A model generated the notes under the pieces. That model worked only from the letters and a program-made list of their open reading frames with translations, ran no database searches and was not told where the DNA came from. Below, one piece after another: positions 9,193 through 19,823 of a stretch of 64,000 bases of DNA (positions are counted from its first letter, which is position 1; the number at the start of each line of letters is the position of its first letter). A program made the translations under genes and the position numbers. The stretch is from the NCBI GenBank assembly GCA_030374805.1, contig JARGSG010000001.1, forward strand, positions 682,001-746,000. Direction: 5' to 3'. The DNA comes from Gracilaria gracilis (Eukaryota; Rhodophyta; Florideophyceae; Gracilariales; Gracilariaceae).

Positions 9193-12100
9193 ATGGCGCT
9201 CCCGTCCTTTCTTCGAGCGCGCGCCGCGCCGCAGCCGCCGCCGTCGCGCACAGTCAAGCTCGCCGCCTGTGACCCGCACTTTGGCAATAATGCAGTCAAG
9301 TCGGCCAAGTATACCTGGCTCAACATGCTGCCAAAGGCCATCTTTGAGCAGTTTCGCCGCTTATCCAACTTTTATTTTCTCATCGTTGCAATCATTTCTT
9401 TCATCCCCGGTATTTCGCCCACCTCGCCCGTCACCACTACCCTGCCGCTGCTCGTCGTCATTGGCTTTGGCCTTGCTCGCGACGTTTATGAAGACTTTCG
9501 TCGCAAGCGCGCTGATAACGCCATCAACTCCGCTCCAGTCATTGTGCAGAAGCGTTCCGCTGCCTCGCAGTCCAAAGTGCCCGCTGACACCCATCCCGTC
9601 CACGTCCACCAGTTGTTAGAAGAGTACCCAGACATTCCGAAACAACATTTGCTTTCCATTCAGTCCCAACATGTGTACGTCGGAGATGTCATGCTTGTCA
9701 CTGAAGGCTCTGCCTTCCAGGCAGATCTCATTCTGCTAAAGTCCTCGGACCCTTCCGGCGTCTGCTACGTCTCCACCGCCAACCTCGATGGCGAATCCAA
9801 TCTCAAGCGTCGCCTGGTGCCATCCGACTTGCACTCCATGTTGACGTCTCCGGAACAGCTTCAAACACTACCGCTCAACGTCGTTGCCGCATCGCCCACA
9901 CCTGAGCTCTACACCGTTCAGGCTTCCGTCAGCTGGAAGCACTCGCAAAAGTACCCGCTTGATACTTCAAATATGTTACTACGCGGCTCCATTCTGAGAA
10001 ACACCGACTATATCTATGGGCTTGTTGTTTACAACGGCGACGATACCAAGGTCGCATTGAACATGAGAAATCCCCCGAGCAAAATGGGCGGCATAGAACG
10101 AATGATGAACCGCGTCGTTATCGGATTATTCACCATGCTCATGATCATAACGCTTGTCACCTCAATACTTGCGGGCATCTTGCAGCGGCGGTATGGCCTT
10201 GGTCAATGGTATATGGGCGAAAACCGTCTGCTGTCCGGCCGAACTGTCTCTTTGCGTTCCATCGGAACGTATGTAATCCTGTATCATACCTTTGTTCCAG
10301 TCTCACTTTTCGTCACATTGGAATTCGTCCGACTAATCCAAGGCCTGTTTATCTCATATGACCCCAAAATGTACACTGCAAACGTGTCTGTTGAAGCAAA
10401 AGCCAATAACTTGAACGAAACCCTTGGTTATGTTCAGCATATATTCAGCGACAAAACCGGTACACTAACCGAGAACATCATGCGATTCGTTGCCTTTCAT
10501 ACTAATCGAAAATCCTACGATCTCCGCGATGACTCCCATCATCTGGAGCATGCTATTGAAACAAACGCCGAAGGTGTCCACCAGCTTGTAAAAGCCATGG
10601 CATTATCACACGATGTGGTTCCCAGACAAAGCAGCGCTTCTGGCCATTCACGAAGCGGCAGGTACTATGGGGAGAGCCCGGATGAAGTTGCCTTGGTCCA
10701 AGCTGCGGCCGACGCCGGTGTGGTTTTGTTGAATAGAACTCTGAAGGAATTCGTAATCCAAGAGCACGGAAACACAAACTCTGACAACTATGAGCTGCTG
10801 GCAGAGCTAGAGTTCTCCTCTGATCGGAAACGAATGAGTACAATCCTTCGGTGTCCTGACGGTGCCATTCGCATGTTCTCAAAGGGGGCGGACTCAGTCA
10901 TGATTCGGCTGCTTAAAGCGGAATCCGATGTTGACGACCTTCTCGCAGCCACAGAACGCTTTTCCATGGATGGTCTGCGCACACTGGTGTACGCAGGGCG
11001 TGAAATCCCGCAAAGCGAGTACGATCGGTGGGCGCCAAAGTTCGCGGAAGCGAGCAATGCCATAGTACACCGAAATTCGAAGAAAGCTGAAGTAGCTTCA
11101 TTGATTGAGAAGCGCTTGGATTTGTACGGTGTTACAGCTGTTGAAGACAAACTACAGGACAAAGTTCCGGAAACAATACAATTCCTACGTGAAGCGGGCA
11201 TTCGTGTTTGGGTATTAACTGGTGATAAGTCGGAAACCGCGGAAAACATCGGTTATTCATCCCATCTACTGAGCAATGATATGCGAGTGTTTCGTGTTCA
11301 TGCGAAATCGCAATCTGAGCTTATAGCCGTACTGGAAGATATTGTGGACGAACTTTATCCAGACCCTGCTTCCAAATACACGCCGAGACATCGCCATCGT
11401 CGAAGTCTTTCTGGTGATTCGATCGAAACATTTACGGAACGGCAAAGTCGCATTGGTCATATTCGTGATTCCATCACTCTGCGTGCTCATGAGCTGATGC
11501 CCGAACAACCTTTTGCTCTTATTGTGGATGGGACAAGTCTGAGCTTCATCGACAGTGATGAAATGGAGCGTCTATTCTTGCAAGTAGCAAGTGTCTGCAA
11601 GTCTGTCGTCTGCGCGCGTGTAACCCCTCTCCAAAAAGCACAGACAGTGCAACTTGTACAACGACATGAGAACTGCGTCACTCTAGCAATAGGTGATGGA
11701 GGAAATGATGTATCTATGATTCAAGAAGCTCAAATTGGTGTCGGTATAAAAGGTAAAGAGGGAATGCAAGCGGCACGAGCCGCTGACTATTCAATGGGCG
11801 AATTCAAGCATCTAGCAAGGTTGCTAGCTATCCACGGGCGCTTCTCATACATAAGAACAGCTGGTGTTATCAATCTATCTTTCTACAAGAACATTTTCTT
11901 TTCCGCGACCCAGTTCTTGTTTCAGTTTTTCTGCTTCGCATCAGGAACTACAGTTCATAACCAATGGATCGTGACTATGTGGAACAGTGTATTGACATTG
12001 GCACCGCCGTTCTTATACGGAATATTTGAGCGTGACTTGGAAGAGAGTACGGTCATGCGGTTTCCGAAGGTCTATGGCTCGAATGGGAATAACAAGCTAT

Positions 12101-12588
12101 TCAACGTCAAGTCTGTTGTCGAGTTTACAACCGCATACAGCGTTTGGCATGCATTGGTACTCTTCTTCATGACCTACTTCTTCTTCGGCCAAGCCACACA
12201 AACTGTGTTCTCCAATGGACACGACGCTGGTTTTTTCTTAACAGGGATAGCTATTTCTATCATGGCAGTGTGCATTGCTCTTTTTAAGTTCCTGTTGAGC
12301 AGTCATCTATGGACTGGCATCGTCTTAGCAGGTATTTTGCTTTCATTCGCTGCCATGTGGGCTCTGATTCCGATTTTCATAGTGGTTTTCCACGAAAGAG
12401 AATTGGAGGGCATCTTACCGAAGCTCATGTCCAGCGGGCTATACCACTTGCTTTGGCCCATTATCTTCGTGACAGCATTTCTCCCCGATTTTATAGTTAT
12501 TCTGATTAGAATGGGACGAAAAGGCAGTCTTGTAACTCAACTACAGCAACACGAAGTCAGGAGCAGCCGACGGGGGAGACTCCAATAA
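9193..12588 (+). CDS. P4-type ATPase, aminophospholipid flippase, 1131 aa
   Basis: Moves phospholipids from the outer to the cytosolic leaflet of Golgi, endosomal or plasma membranes using ATP. Features in order: an N-terminal flippase region with F-E-Q-F-R-R-L-S-N-F-Y-F before helix 1; actuator motif L-D-G-E-S-N-L-K near residue 198; P-V-S-L in helix 4 (PISL is usual); phosphorylation site D-K-T-G-T-L-T-E near residue 420; nucleotide-binding domain; hinge motif G-D-G-G-N-D-V-S-M-I near 834; then six C-terminal helices ending in a basic tail. Length is normal for the family. I chose the ATG at 9193; the frame is open upstream but lacks another ATG. GC content falls visibly from 5' to 3'. No introns. 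P4-ATPases usually need a CDC50 partner, which is not in this window. Confidence 0.95.
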   Translation: MALPSFLRARAAPQPPPSRTVKLAACDPHFGNNAVKSAKYTWLNMLPKAIFEQFRRLSNFYFLIVAIISFIPGISPTSPVTTTLPLLVVIGFGLARDVYEDFRRKRADNAINSAPVIVQKRSAASQSKVPADTHPVHVHQLLEEYPDIPKQHLLSIQSQHVYVGDVMLVTEGSAFQADLILLKSSDPSGVCYVSTANLDGESNLKRRLVPSDLHSMLTSPEQLQTLPLNVVAASPTPELYTVQASVSWKHSQKYPLDTSNMLLRGSILRNTDYIYGLVVYNGDDTKVALNMRNPPSKMGGIERMMNRVVIGLFTMLMIITLVTSILAGILQRRYGLGQWYMGENRLLSGRTVSLRSIGTYVILYHTFVPVSLFVTLEFVRLIQGLFISYDPKMYTANVSVEAKANNLNETLGYVQHIFSDKTGTLTENIMRFVAFHTNRKSYDLRDDSHHLEHAIETNAEGVHQLVKAMALSHDVVPRQSSASGHSRSGRYYGESPDEVALVQAAADAGVVLLNRTLKEFVIQEHGNTNSDNYELLAELEFSSDRKRMSTILRCPDGAIRMFSKGADSVMIRLLKAESDVDDLLAATERFSMDGLRTLVYAGREIPQSEYDRWAPKFAEASNAIVHRNSKKAEVASLIEKRLDLYGVTAVEDKLQDKVPETIQFLREAGIRVWVLTGDKSETAENIGYSSHLLSNDMRVFRVHAKSQSELIAVLEDIVDELYPDPASKYTPRHRHRRSLSGDSIETFTERQSRIGHIRDSITLRAHELMPEQPFALIVDGTSLSFIDSDEMERLFLQVASVCKSVVCARVTPLQKAQTVQLVQRHENCVTLAIGDGGNDVSMIQEAQIGVGIKGKEGMQAARAADYSMGEFKHLARLLAIHGRFSYIRTAGVINLSFYKNIFFSATQFLFQFFCFASGTTVHNQWIVTMWNSVLTLAPPFLYGIFERDLEESTVMRFPKVYGSNGNNKLFNVKSVVEFTTAYSVWHALVLFFMTYFFFGQATQTVFSNGHDAGFFLTGIAISIMAVCIALFKFLLSSHLWTGIVLAGILLSFAAMWALIPIFIVVFHERELEGILPKLMSSGLYHLLWPIIFVTAFLPDFIVILIRMGRKGSLVTQLQQHEVRSSRRGRLQ

Positions 12589-13602
12589 CAGGATCGGGCG
12601 TCTACGCTCCAACGCCAATAAACTATACTTACTGCTAACCCTTTACCCTTGATTTCGTTTTAAGGCAATCGAGAGCGAAGGCTGTTGCGACAAATCCACC
12701 GCAACTCTGTTGCTAAAGCCTGTCCCAGCTCAGTGATTCTCGCTGAATTTCTTTCCCTTGTTCAAATCGCTCCGTGCTGAAGACCTAAACGGTTACTCCT
12801 ATCACAAAGTCGAGTGCCACATTTTGCACATCTGTAGCTTACAAAGGTTGTTTGGAGTAGCGAAGAGCCTCTGGCAACGGTATTCTTCTTCTTCTTCTTT
12901 ATTGTGGACAACAGTACCTTATTCCGATACTGTATCTAGTAGAGCTTCAGAGGAAGCTCTCTCTCTTTAAAAAGGCCAAGAACTTCTGAGGGTCATATCT
13001 AATAAGAGACTTAATGGATGTTTTCGCATCTTGCGGTGTTCCAAACAGTATTCTACGCGAAGTGTTTTGGTCCTGTTCATCCGACATGATTATCATGATC
13101 GTGATGAAGAGCTCTCTATCTTTGACGTGTCCATCACTCTGCCCTTTTAAGCAACCGTGGCTCGGAGAACGAAACGCATAGGGCCATGATCATGAAATCG
13201 AATTCAACTTCAGACTTTCAAGCACCGTTTTTTTATTTACCTTGTCGATAAATGAACCACGGCCTCAAAGCTTGCCCGAAAGCGGGATGGTAGGGAAAAT
13301 GGTTACTTCTACATCTCTGCACTTTAGAAAGGCCTCAACGAAAACCGCACAAATAGGTTATTATTGTCAAAACATGCCAAGATACCAACGATAAACCGTT
13401 AACGGCCCATGGACCATTGCATATCCGAAATCTGCGGCTCCTAGTCCTCCATTACAAAGCACAACCCGTTTGAACATGGGTTGCGTTACTGCAAATATCC
13501 CTGTACCAACGAAACTCTTAAAGGAACGAGGGAAATTGAAGCATGCTGGTTCAACGACATTTGTTTCTATTGCAAATCAGTTTCGGCAACCTGTGAAACA
13601 GT
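12589..13602. other. Intergenic region with LINE remnant
   Basis: Between the P4-ATPase and the Kelch-Hint gene. Apart from the minus-strand LINE 3' fragment (annotated separately), no gene or RNA is recognised. Confidence 0.6.
12886..13160 (-). mobile_element. LINE (non-LTR retrotransposon) 3' end, truncated
   Basis: On the minus strand, about 13070 down to 12945 encodes a peptide ending S-R-R-I-L-F-G-T-P-Q-D-A-K..., then K-F-L-A-F-L-K-R-E-S-F-L and stop. It aligns with the end of the LINE-like frame at 62521-62712 (K-S-L-L-D-M...F-L-A-F-F-K-R-E-N-Y-L, stop). Both are followed by ~50 bp of 3' UTR and a (GAA)n tail, here seen as TTCTTCTTCTTCTTT at 12887-12901. The 5' part of the element is absent, as is common for 5'-truncated LINE insertions. 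Confidence 0.65.
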
Positions 13603-16291
13603 ATGGCGTTTCATATACTGTTTCTTTGTGTTCTGATCCACCAGTCTTCTGTTAGCGCCCAAGCGTCCTGGAAAAAGATTTCTGTAACTGGGAGCTATCC
13701 TGGACGTGGCGAAACAGCATTTTCCCAATGTGGAGGCAGCAAGCTTTGTCTCCTTGGGGGCCGCGGTTCCAATCGTGTACACCTCTTGGACACTGATACT
13801 TTGGAATGGAGCCCTGGACTGGCTCACTCTCTTGAGATGCATCATTTCCAAGGATTTCAAGGTCCAGACGAATGCGTCTGGGTTGTGGGTGCTTGGAGTG
13901 GTCCTTACCCGAATGAAGCGACCGTCGATAACATATGGCGCTACTGCCCAGACTCTAATGAATGGTTTAAGGGTGATATCATACCTCGCCCACGAGGCTC
14001 TGGCGGAGCGTTCTTTCACAATGGAAAGGTATATCTAGTTACAGGAAATGTTGGTGGGCATCGTGAAGGGGCTATGGTGGTTCCCTGGTTCGATTCATAT
14101 GATCCAAAAACAGGAGAGTGGGAGCAACTCCCCGATATTCCTCACGGTATGTCATACACAAGACGTATAGCAAGCAAGTGATTATGTTCAAACCACTCTA
14201 ACCTTGAGTTCTTTGTTGTGAGTTGTGTTTCCGATTTCGTTTGTGCCTTGATTTCTTGAAACGTACAGCCAGAGATCACTGCCAAGCTGTAGTTCTGAAC
14301 AACAAAGTATACGTCGCAGGCGGGCGGCGTTCCATATCAAAGGCACCAGAGTTTTTTGACGATACTGTGGCCGAAGTTGATGTCTACGACTTTGATTCTG
14401 GAACATGGAATACAATAACGAGTCTTGGTCGTCCGCGTGGTGGAACAGCGTCCGCTATTTATAACAACAAGGTATACTTGATCGGTGGTGAAGGTGATAA
14501 TCGAGCTTGGACTGAAGTTAGTGTTCTAGAGAACGAAAGCTTTGACAATGGGCCATCTTTGCCAGAACCACGTCATGGAACAGGGGTTGTTTCGTGTAAC
14601 GGTGTGATTTGGATTGCAGGTGGGGCGCGTGTTTTAGGTGGGGGTGATAATGCTCAAGACACATATGCACTCTTTGAGGGCATTGATCCACCAGCATGTC
14701 ATTATCACGAGAATGAGAAGTCGATTGCAAACGTAACCACATCTTTTGAAAGCAACACCAAACATGGCAGGAAGTCCAACAACCTGTCTGCAGGAGCTAC
14801 ACTCGCGGGATTGCCTGAGACCCCAGCATCCGCTTCTCCAGAAATTACGGATCCCGGGACAGTTTCCCCAATGACTGCCATTATTTCAAATCCCGTGGAG
14901 TCCAGCGCTCCGAAAGTTCCTTCTTCTCCTGAGCTTACTTCTGATGAAGAACAACAGGAGTCGATCTCAGTCGAAGTATCTCCTGACTCTTTCCCGACCA
15001 TGGAACCGCATGAATCCGCCTCAGAAGATCCTGAAGATTCTGATGATCCTGAAGCGCAAATCGTTCAAACTCAATCCGTCAGCAACACTCCAGAGGACAT
15101 TTCAAACAAGGCCTCACCTCGAAAGGAAATTGGAAGAGATCCGGAGACCTCTCGAAAGGCTCCATATGGGGCACCTGCTCCTGCTGAAAGCGCTGCTCCT
15201 GTGGCGATTGAATCTCCAAGACCATCTCCGATGACATTCGAGGTTGAGCTTGTCCCGGGTTCCGATTCCTCAGTGCCCGACCTGCCCTCGCCGCAAGCAA
15301 ATCCGGTGCCAACGGACCCACTATCTTCTTCAATGGTTACTTCTCTGGAATCAGATTCTACCTCTCTAATTCCTTCAGGAGAAATGGATTTGCAAGATGA
15401 GTTTTCTCCGGAACCCGTTGGTTCGAAAGATGATATCAGTCTTGACATAGGCAATAGTAAGTTCCTTCACCATGAGAATGTCGTCCCAGCCAAGCTTGCC
15501 CAACTCGTGAAATCACCACTGCATTGTGTCGAATCTAACCCTTTTCTTTCACTCTCTGTCGAACAGATATATCTCCTGAAGCAACTATATTGGCTGAAAT
15601 CGTTCCTAACGCAGAAGAATCTCATTTGGTTGAGACAGAAGAACCTCAAGGATCTAACTTGTCGATTGAAGACGGGAATTTGATTGATGACCTAGACCCT
15701 TCAACGGAATTCGATGAAGAAACTTCGTCCTGTTTTCCATCTGATGCTCTTGTTGAATTAGAAGATGGTTCAACCAAACCAATGACTTTTCTTCGCATAG
15801 GAGATCGTGTAAAAGTTGCACATCCTGATGCGTACAGCGAGGTGTTTTTCTTTTCTCACAAACACCCGGAAAAGCAGTCTAAGTTTGTACAACTGAAGAC
15901 CTCAGCAGAGGGCGTTTCTTTGACTCTATCACCAGAGCATTTACTATACGCAAACGGAATGCTCGTGGAAGCGTCCAAGGTTCGAACTGGAGATAAACTG
16001 TTGCTAGGAAACGAGGCCAAATCGGCTTTTGTAACAAACATTTCAGTATTCAAGGGATCCGGGTTACATCATCCGCATACCTTGCATGGAGATATTGTTG
16101 TGAACAACGTGATTGCTAGCACTTTTACATCAGCCATCCATCCAATCTTTGCAAAGATGTTCCTTATACCATTCAAGACAGCCTTCTACGTACTCACAAA
16201 CAAGGCTCACATGGAGACCCTAAACAGGTTTGTGCTTCACGCCCTCGATACTGTGTGGTGGAGAGCTGGGCTCATGCCACACCGATGGTAG
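13603..16291 (+). CDS. Secreted Kelch-repeat protein with C-terminal Hint (Hog-like) domain, 818 aa, two introns
   Basis: Exons 13603-14146, 14269-15456 and 15567-16291 join in frame to 819 codons including stop. Both introns are GT-AG (GTATGT at 14147, GTAAGT at 15457; acceptors end at 14268 and 15566) and are 122 and 110 nt long. Order: signal peptide (hydrophobic residues 3-18), Kelch repeats up to ~360 with recurring G-G and Y-V-A-G-G/Y-L-I-G-G strands, a ~250-residue Pro/Ser/Glu-rich linker, then a Hint domain from about Cys633. The Hint part shows S-S-C-F-P-S-D-A-L-V-E-L-E-D-G, then L-R-I-G-D-R-V, L-S-P-E-H-L-L-Y and V-R-T-G-D. Hedgehog-type Hint domains self-cleave before the first Cys. 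Here Ser replaces the usual Gly before that Cys and Ser replaces Thr of the TxxH motif. Probably cell-surface or extracellular; the role is unknown. Confidence 0.85.
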
Positions 16292-17819
16292 ATGCAGCAG
16301 AACAATTGACTTCCATTCCCTTTTTTAATTAGTAGTCTGTACATAGTACAGTGACAAAACTTATGATTCTATTGTCAAGTTGCTCTTGCGTGGATTGATA
16401 CCACTCACTGTATCTACGTGAACGGCGTCGGTCGAAGAAGAAGAAGAAGAAGAGGTGGACAGTGTTCAGGCGTTCGGTGCACGAGTTAGCCATCCCCTTC
16501 GGTGTCCCGGTTTTCTGGCGAGAAACCATCCCAAATCACCGCTGTCTAAAGTAATAAAATAAAACTCTTTCAGAAGGGTACAATAATTGACGAGATAAAT
16601 GTTGCCCTTCAAATCTTTCTTTACTGCAGCCCTTCACAAGCTCAAAGAGCGATCTAAATGGTCTTCGAGGAGACGCAGGGCTCGCCGCGAGCCCTCGGGT
16701 GATGCAATTTTCTGAGAAAGACCTCAAGGGACTACTTTATCTGTTAAAACCGTCACCTATGTCTTCCTCCAAATGTATGTAAGTACATGGAGATATTAGA
16801 ACGACAAACCCCGTCTAGTCGATGGGGCTTGACATGAATAAATGCTGCCCAAAAGCAAAGAGCGACGATTAATCCATGACATTGGAAAACCACTCGCAAC
16901 ATCAATTTTCTGAGCAGAAAATGACATCACTTTAGCTAAAAAGGATATCCGGCCAAAAAGTCAGAAAGAGGTGGACAGCGATAGCTGTGGCGAGCTCCTT
17001 TACCGAATACACAAACGCAAAGGTTTTTTGTCTTTTCTTTTTTAGTGTCGTCCGCTACTCGTACGTTTCTTACAACGAAAGATGAAAAGATCACTCTGCT
17101 TTATCTATCTCGGACCAGATGGTCAATAAATTAATGGTTCTCATTACTGAATTCCTATGGTTATAGCTATTGTAGTCAGCATGGGCGTTAGTTCTCCAAA
17201 ACTTTGGAGGTCAAGGAGACATGTGTCTCTATGAAAGAGGACAAAAGTTCTTGTTGCTTGCAGAAAAGTACCAATTGGGAACTAATAGCCCATCACATTT
17301 CTACGTTAGAACATGTTCGGTGTACAAAAGAAAAACGAATGTTGAAGAGGTTTCATCAGCAAACACCACAACATAATATTACTTGATATGTAGCAAAGCA
17401 CTTATGAAGAGTGTTATAATTTAATATTATCATCTTCTTCCTGGGTCTGGGGGTTTATCAAAAAAAAGTCAGGTTTACATACACCTTTGACAAGAGTGTC
17501 ATCACTCGTGAGTCATGAGCCGTGAGTCATGACAGTCTCATAGATATGACTACCAAGAAGATCTGGAAATCCACATAACATTACCCTTGTAGTTCAACAC
17601 AGGCCTCCTCTTGGGTTTTACAAAGCTCTTTATAAACCAAGACAACTTCGAGACCCAATGCTTCTATGCAATAACAATATCGTTGTTAAGATTGTGTAAA
17701 GCGGCTATAAATCTGTTGTTGCTGGCTATCTTGTCAAGGAACAGTTATAAGTTGTGGTTAGTGGTTGTTGAGTAGCCTTGGATAACTTCATGTGATACTG
17801 AACAATAGGCGTACATGTC

Positions 17820-17846
17820 CCATAAAGAAGAAGAAGAAGAAGAAAC
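17820..17846 (+). mobile_element. Probable LINE tail (CCATAAA + GAA repeat)
   Basis: CCCATAAAGAAGAAGAAG closely resembles the end of the LINE fragment at 62752-62772 (CCATAATAAAGAAGAAG). Little else of the element can be recognised upstream, so this is a very short 3' stub or a coincidental GAA repeat. Confidence 0.35.
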
Positions 17847-18065
17847 CCGTTCGAAAAGAACGAAGACTTTCGTTTTAAAGCTTTAAAATCAGTTGCAGAA
17901 ATGAGCTGCCGGCAAAGAGTTCGCGATAAGTATCGCTCTCCACGTACTCTTGCTGTTTGTCCAGATATCTTTTATAGCGGCCATACGTATGCGCTCTGCT
18001 AGTGGCTATCGTAATATTCACTCCTACAGACGACAAGCAAACTCACGGTCCGGTGTATCCATAGA

Positions 18066-18110
18066 TACGGACCCGTAGCCACACCCTGTGGGTGTGGCTA
18101 CGGGTCCGTA
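18066..18110. repeat. Perfect 21-bp inverted repeat, 3-nt loop
   Basis: The arm at 18066-18086 is the exact reverse complement of 18090-18110, with TGT between them. Arm core: CGGACCCGTAGCCACACCC. It could form a very stable RNA hairpin or DNA cruciform. No gene overlaps it convincingly. It is not followed by the U-run of a bacterial terminator and does not have a tRNA fold. Confidence 0.95.
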
Positions 18111-18749
18111 CACCCACTCCATGGCCGAAACAAACCCTTTTCTTGAATCACATGTTCACTTTAATGGAAACTTTTTTTCTTCTTCTCAGTCATGCCAACT
18201 ACTCTTTTGAGTTTCAAACCCTGCTAGGGAGACATTCCCCTCTAGTCCTAAAGCGATTCACAAGCAACCTCAGACGCCTGTGATCGTTCATCATTTGCCA
18301 TAGGTAAGGGATCGTTGTTGCCACAATTTGCGTACTCTGAAACCCGAATAAAGTTCAAGAGAGTGCGTAGAATCTAGCTACTACTGTAGATACATCCCAG
18401 TCGTGTTCGAATTAATTCTGCTCTTTTTCGGAGTTCAATCATCGACTTGTCGAGTGATCACACAGCAATCGTAACTTGCCCGGTAACTTCATCAATAGTG
18501 TCTTGCTCTCGTCATGAGGTTATGATGAAGATGATCATCATACAAGGGTACAGCGAAACCTAGCTGGACAAGTACCGCAGACGAGAGAACTTACACTGCA
18601 GTATGATACTCGAGACCGTCATGATCGTCACATGAGTGGTGATCTTTTCGTCCCGGATATCATTCCTCTACATACACTTCCCTGGTTAGTTACACAGTGT
18701 ATACTTAATCTCATATCTGGGAGCAAAGCGGCCTCGGAAATCAAATGAA

Positions 18750-19367
18750 ATGGAGCCAGAATCGCCTCACGCTCCAGACAGTCTGGCAGGAAAGAATATC
18801 TTGATCGGAGTAAGTGGTTCAGTAGCAGCCATTCGAGTTCCGCTGCTTGTGGATCTCCTGCTATCCAAAGGGGCCGCCGTCAAAGTTATCAGCACTGCGC
18901 ATGGTTCGGCCTTCATAGAAGCGGAACGGCCTTTGACATCCAACGTAATCTGGCTCAAAGATGAGGATGAGTGGAGAAAATGGCAAAAGCTGTCTGACCC
19001 TGTGTTGCACATCGAGCTGCGAAAATGGGCAGACATTTTTCTTATCGCCCCACTCTCTGCAAACACTTTGGCCAAGCTAGCGCATGGCATTTGTGATAAT
19101 CTTGTAACATGCGTAGCGAGAGCCTGGCCCTTAGTAGGGCCAGAAGCCCAGCTTTTCTTCGTTGCTCCAGCCATGAATACTCATATGTGGGACCATCCGA
19201 TAACATCGGTACAGCTAGATAGTATCCGTGGTTTCGGTCTGCAAGTTATTGAACCGATTCGAAAAAAACTGGCCTGCGGGGACGTAGGAAAAGGAGCAAT
19301 GGAAGATCCGAAAGCTATTGTTACAGTTCTGCTCAGCAGCATTTCTCTATGCCGTACGCAACAATAG
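18750..19367 (+). CDS. Phosphopantothenoylcysteine decarboxylase (HAL3/PPCDC), 205 aa
   Basis: FMN-dependent enzyme of coenzyme A synthesis that decarboxylates 4'-phosphopantothenoylcysteine to 4'-phosphopantetheine; HAL3 homologues can also regulate phosphatases in fungi. Flavoprotein-fold signatures: N-terminal I-L-I-G-V-S-G-S-V-A-A with the FMN phosphate loop (about residues 16-26), catalytic His in V-L-H-I-E-L-R-K-W-A-D (~88-98), the P-A-M-N-T-H-M-W substrate motif (~141-148), and the C-terminal L-A-C-G-D-x-G-K-G-A-M-E loop with the active-site Cys (~174). Length equals plant and animal single-domain enzymes. Start is the ATG at 18750; the ATG five bases earlier is out of frame. No intron. 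Confidence 0.93.
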   Translation: MEPESPHAPDSLAGKNILIGVSGSVAAIRVPLLVDLLLSKGAAVKVISTAHGSAFIEAERPLTSNVIWLKDEDEWRKWQKLSDPVLHIELRKWADIFLIAPLSANTLAKLAHGICDNLVTCVARAWPLVGPEAQLFFVAPAMNTHMWDHPITSVQLDSIRGFGLQVIEPIRKKLACGDVGKGAMEDPKAIVTVLLSSISLCRTQQ

Positions 19368-19823
19368 AAACCTTGCTTGGAATATTGCTGTTTCGCGGAG
19401 GAAAGCGGCCACGGCCTATGAAAGGATTATCTTTCTCATGCCTTCAAGCGGTTCGCAAACGGTCATATTGTCACCCACAGGGTCGGAGTGGGAAAAAAAA
19501 GGGTTGGATACACCTGTAGATATGATATGATACATGTATTAACCATGCGTTATCATAAGTTACAGTGGCTTGGAGAGGCCACTCTCACGTCACAACACGG
19601 CAGAATATCGAAATGTCCACGTTTAGGCTTCGAGTAAAGAGGTCTAGCTTTTTATCCTGTTTTTCCACGTAGAACTTCTACGGTAGGAGTCACTACGTAA
19701 TTGGCGGTACGTTAAGCAGCGGCGGCGAGCAGATCGAGATTGAGCTCGTTTTCAAAGCAGCGAGGGGCCTGAGTGAGATATTTACATTTTATAGTGATAA
19801 AAGAATGATAGGCAGTTTAGAAT
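19368..19823. other. Convergent intergenic spacer
   Basis: Between the 3' ends of the plus-strand PPCDC and the minus-strand TPR regulator. It must hold both 3' UTRs. A CCTGTAGATATGATATG word lies near 19511. Nothing else is recognised. Confidence 0.6.

Larger units (their letters stand above)
16292..18749. other. Long intergenic region with GAA tracts and a hairpin
   Basis: About 2.4 kb without a supported gene. It holds (GAA)n runs at about 16436-16454 and 17826-17845, likely tails of truncated LINE insertions (the second is preceded by CCATAAA as at 62752). It also holds a perfect 21-bp inverted repeat at 18066-18110 and scattered AT-rich sequence. The 60-aa frame at 17204-17386 shows no family features. 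Confidence 0.55.

Noticed and set aside
17204-17386. 60-aa frame in the 2.4-kb intergenic gap
   Set aside because: Too short, AT-rich, no homology features.
18066-18110. Interpretation of the hairpin as a bacterial-type terminator or tRNA
   Set aside because: No U-run, wrong domain of life, and no cloverleaf or A/B box.
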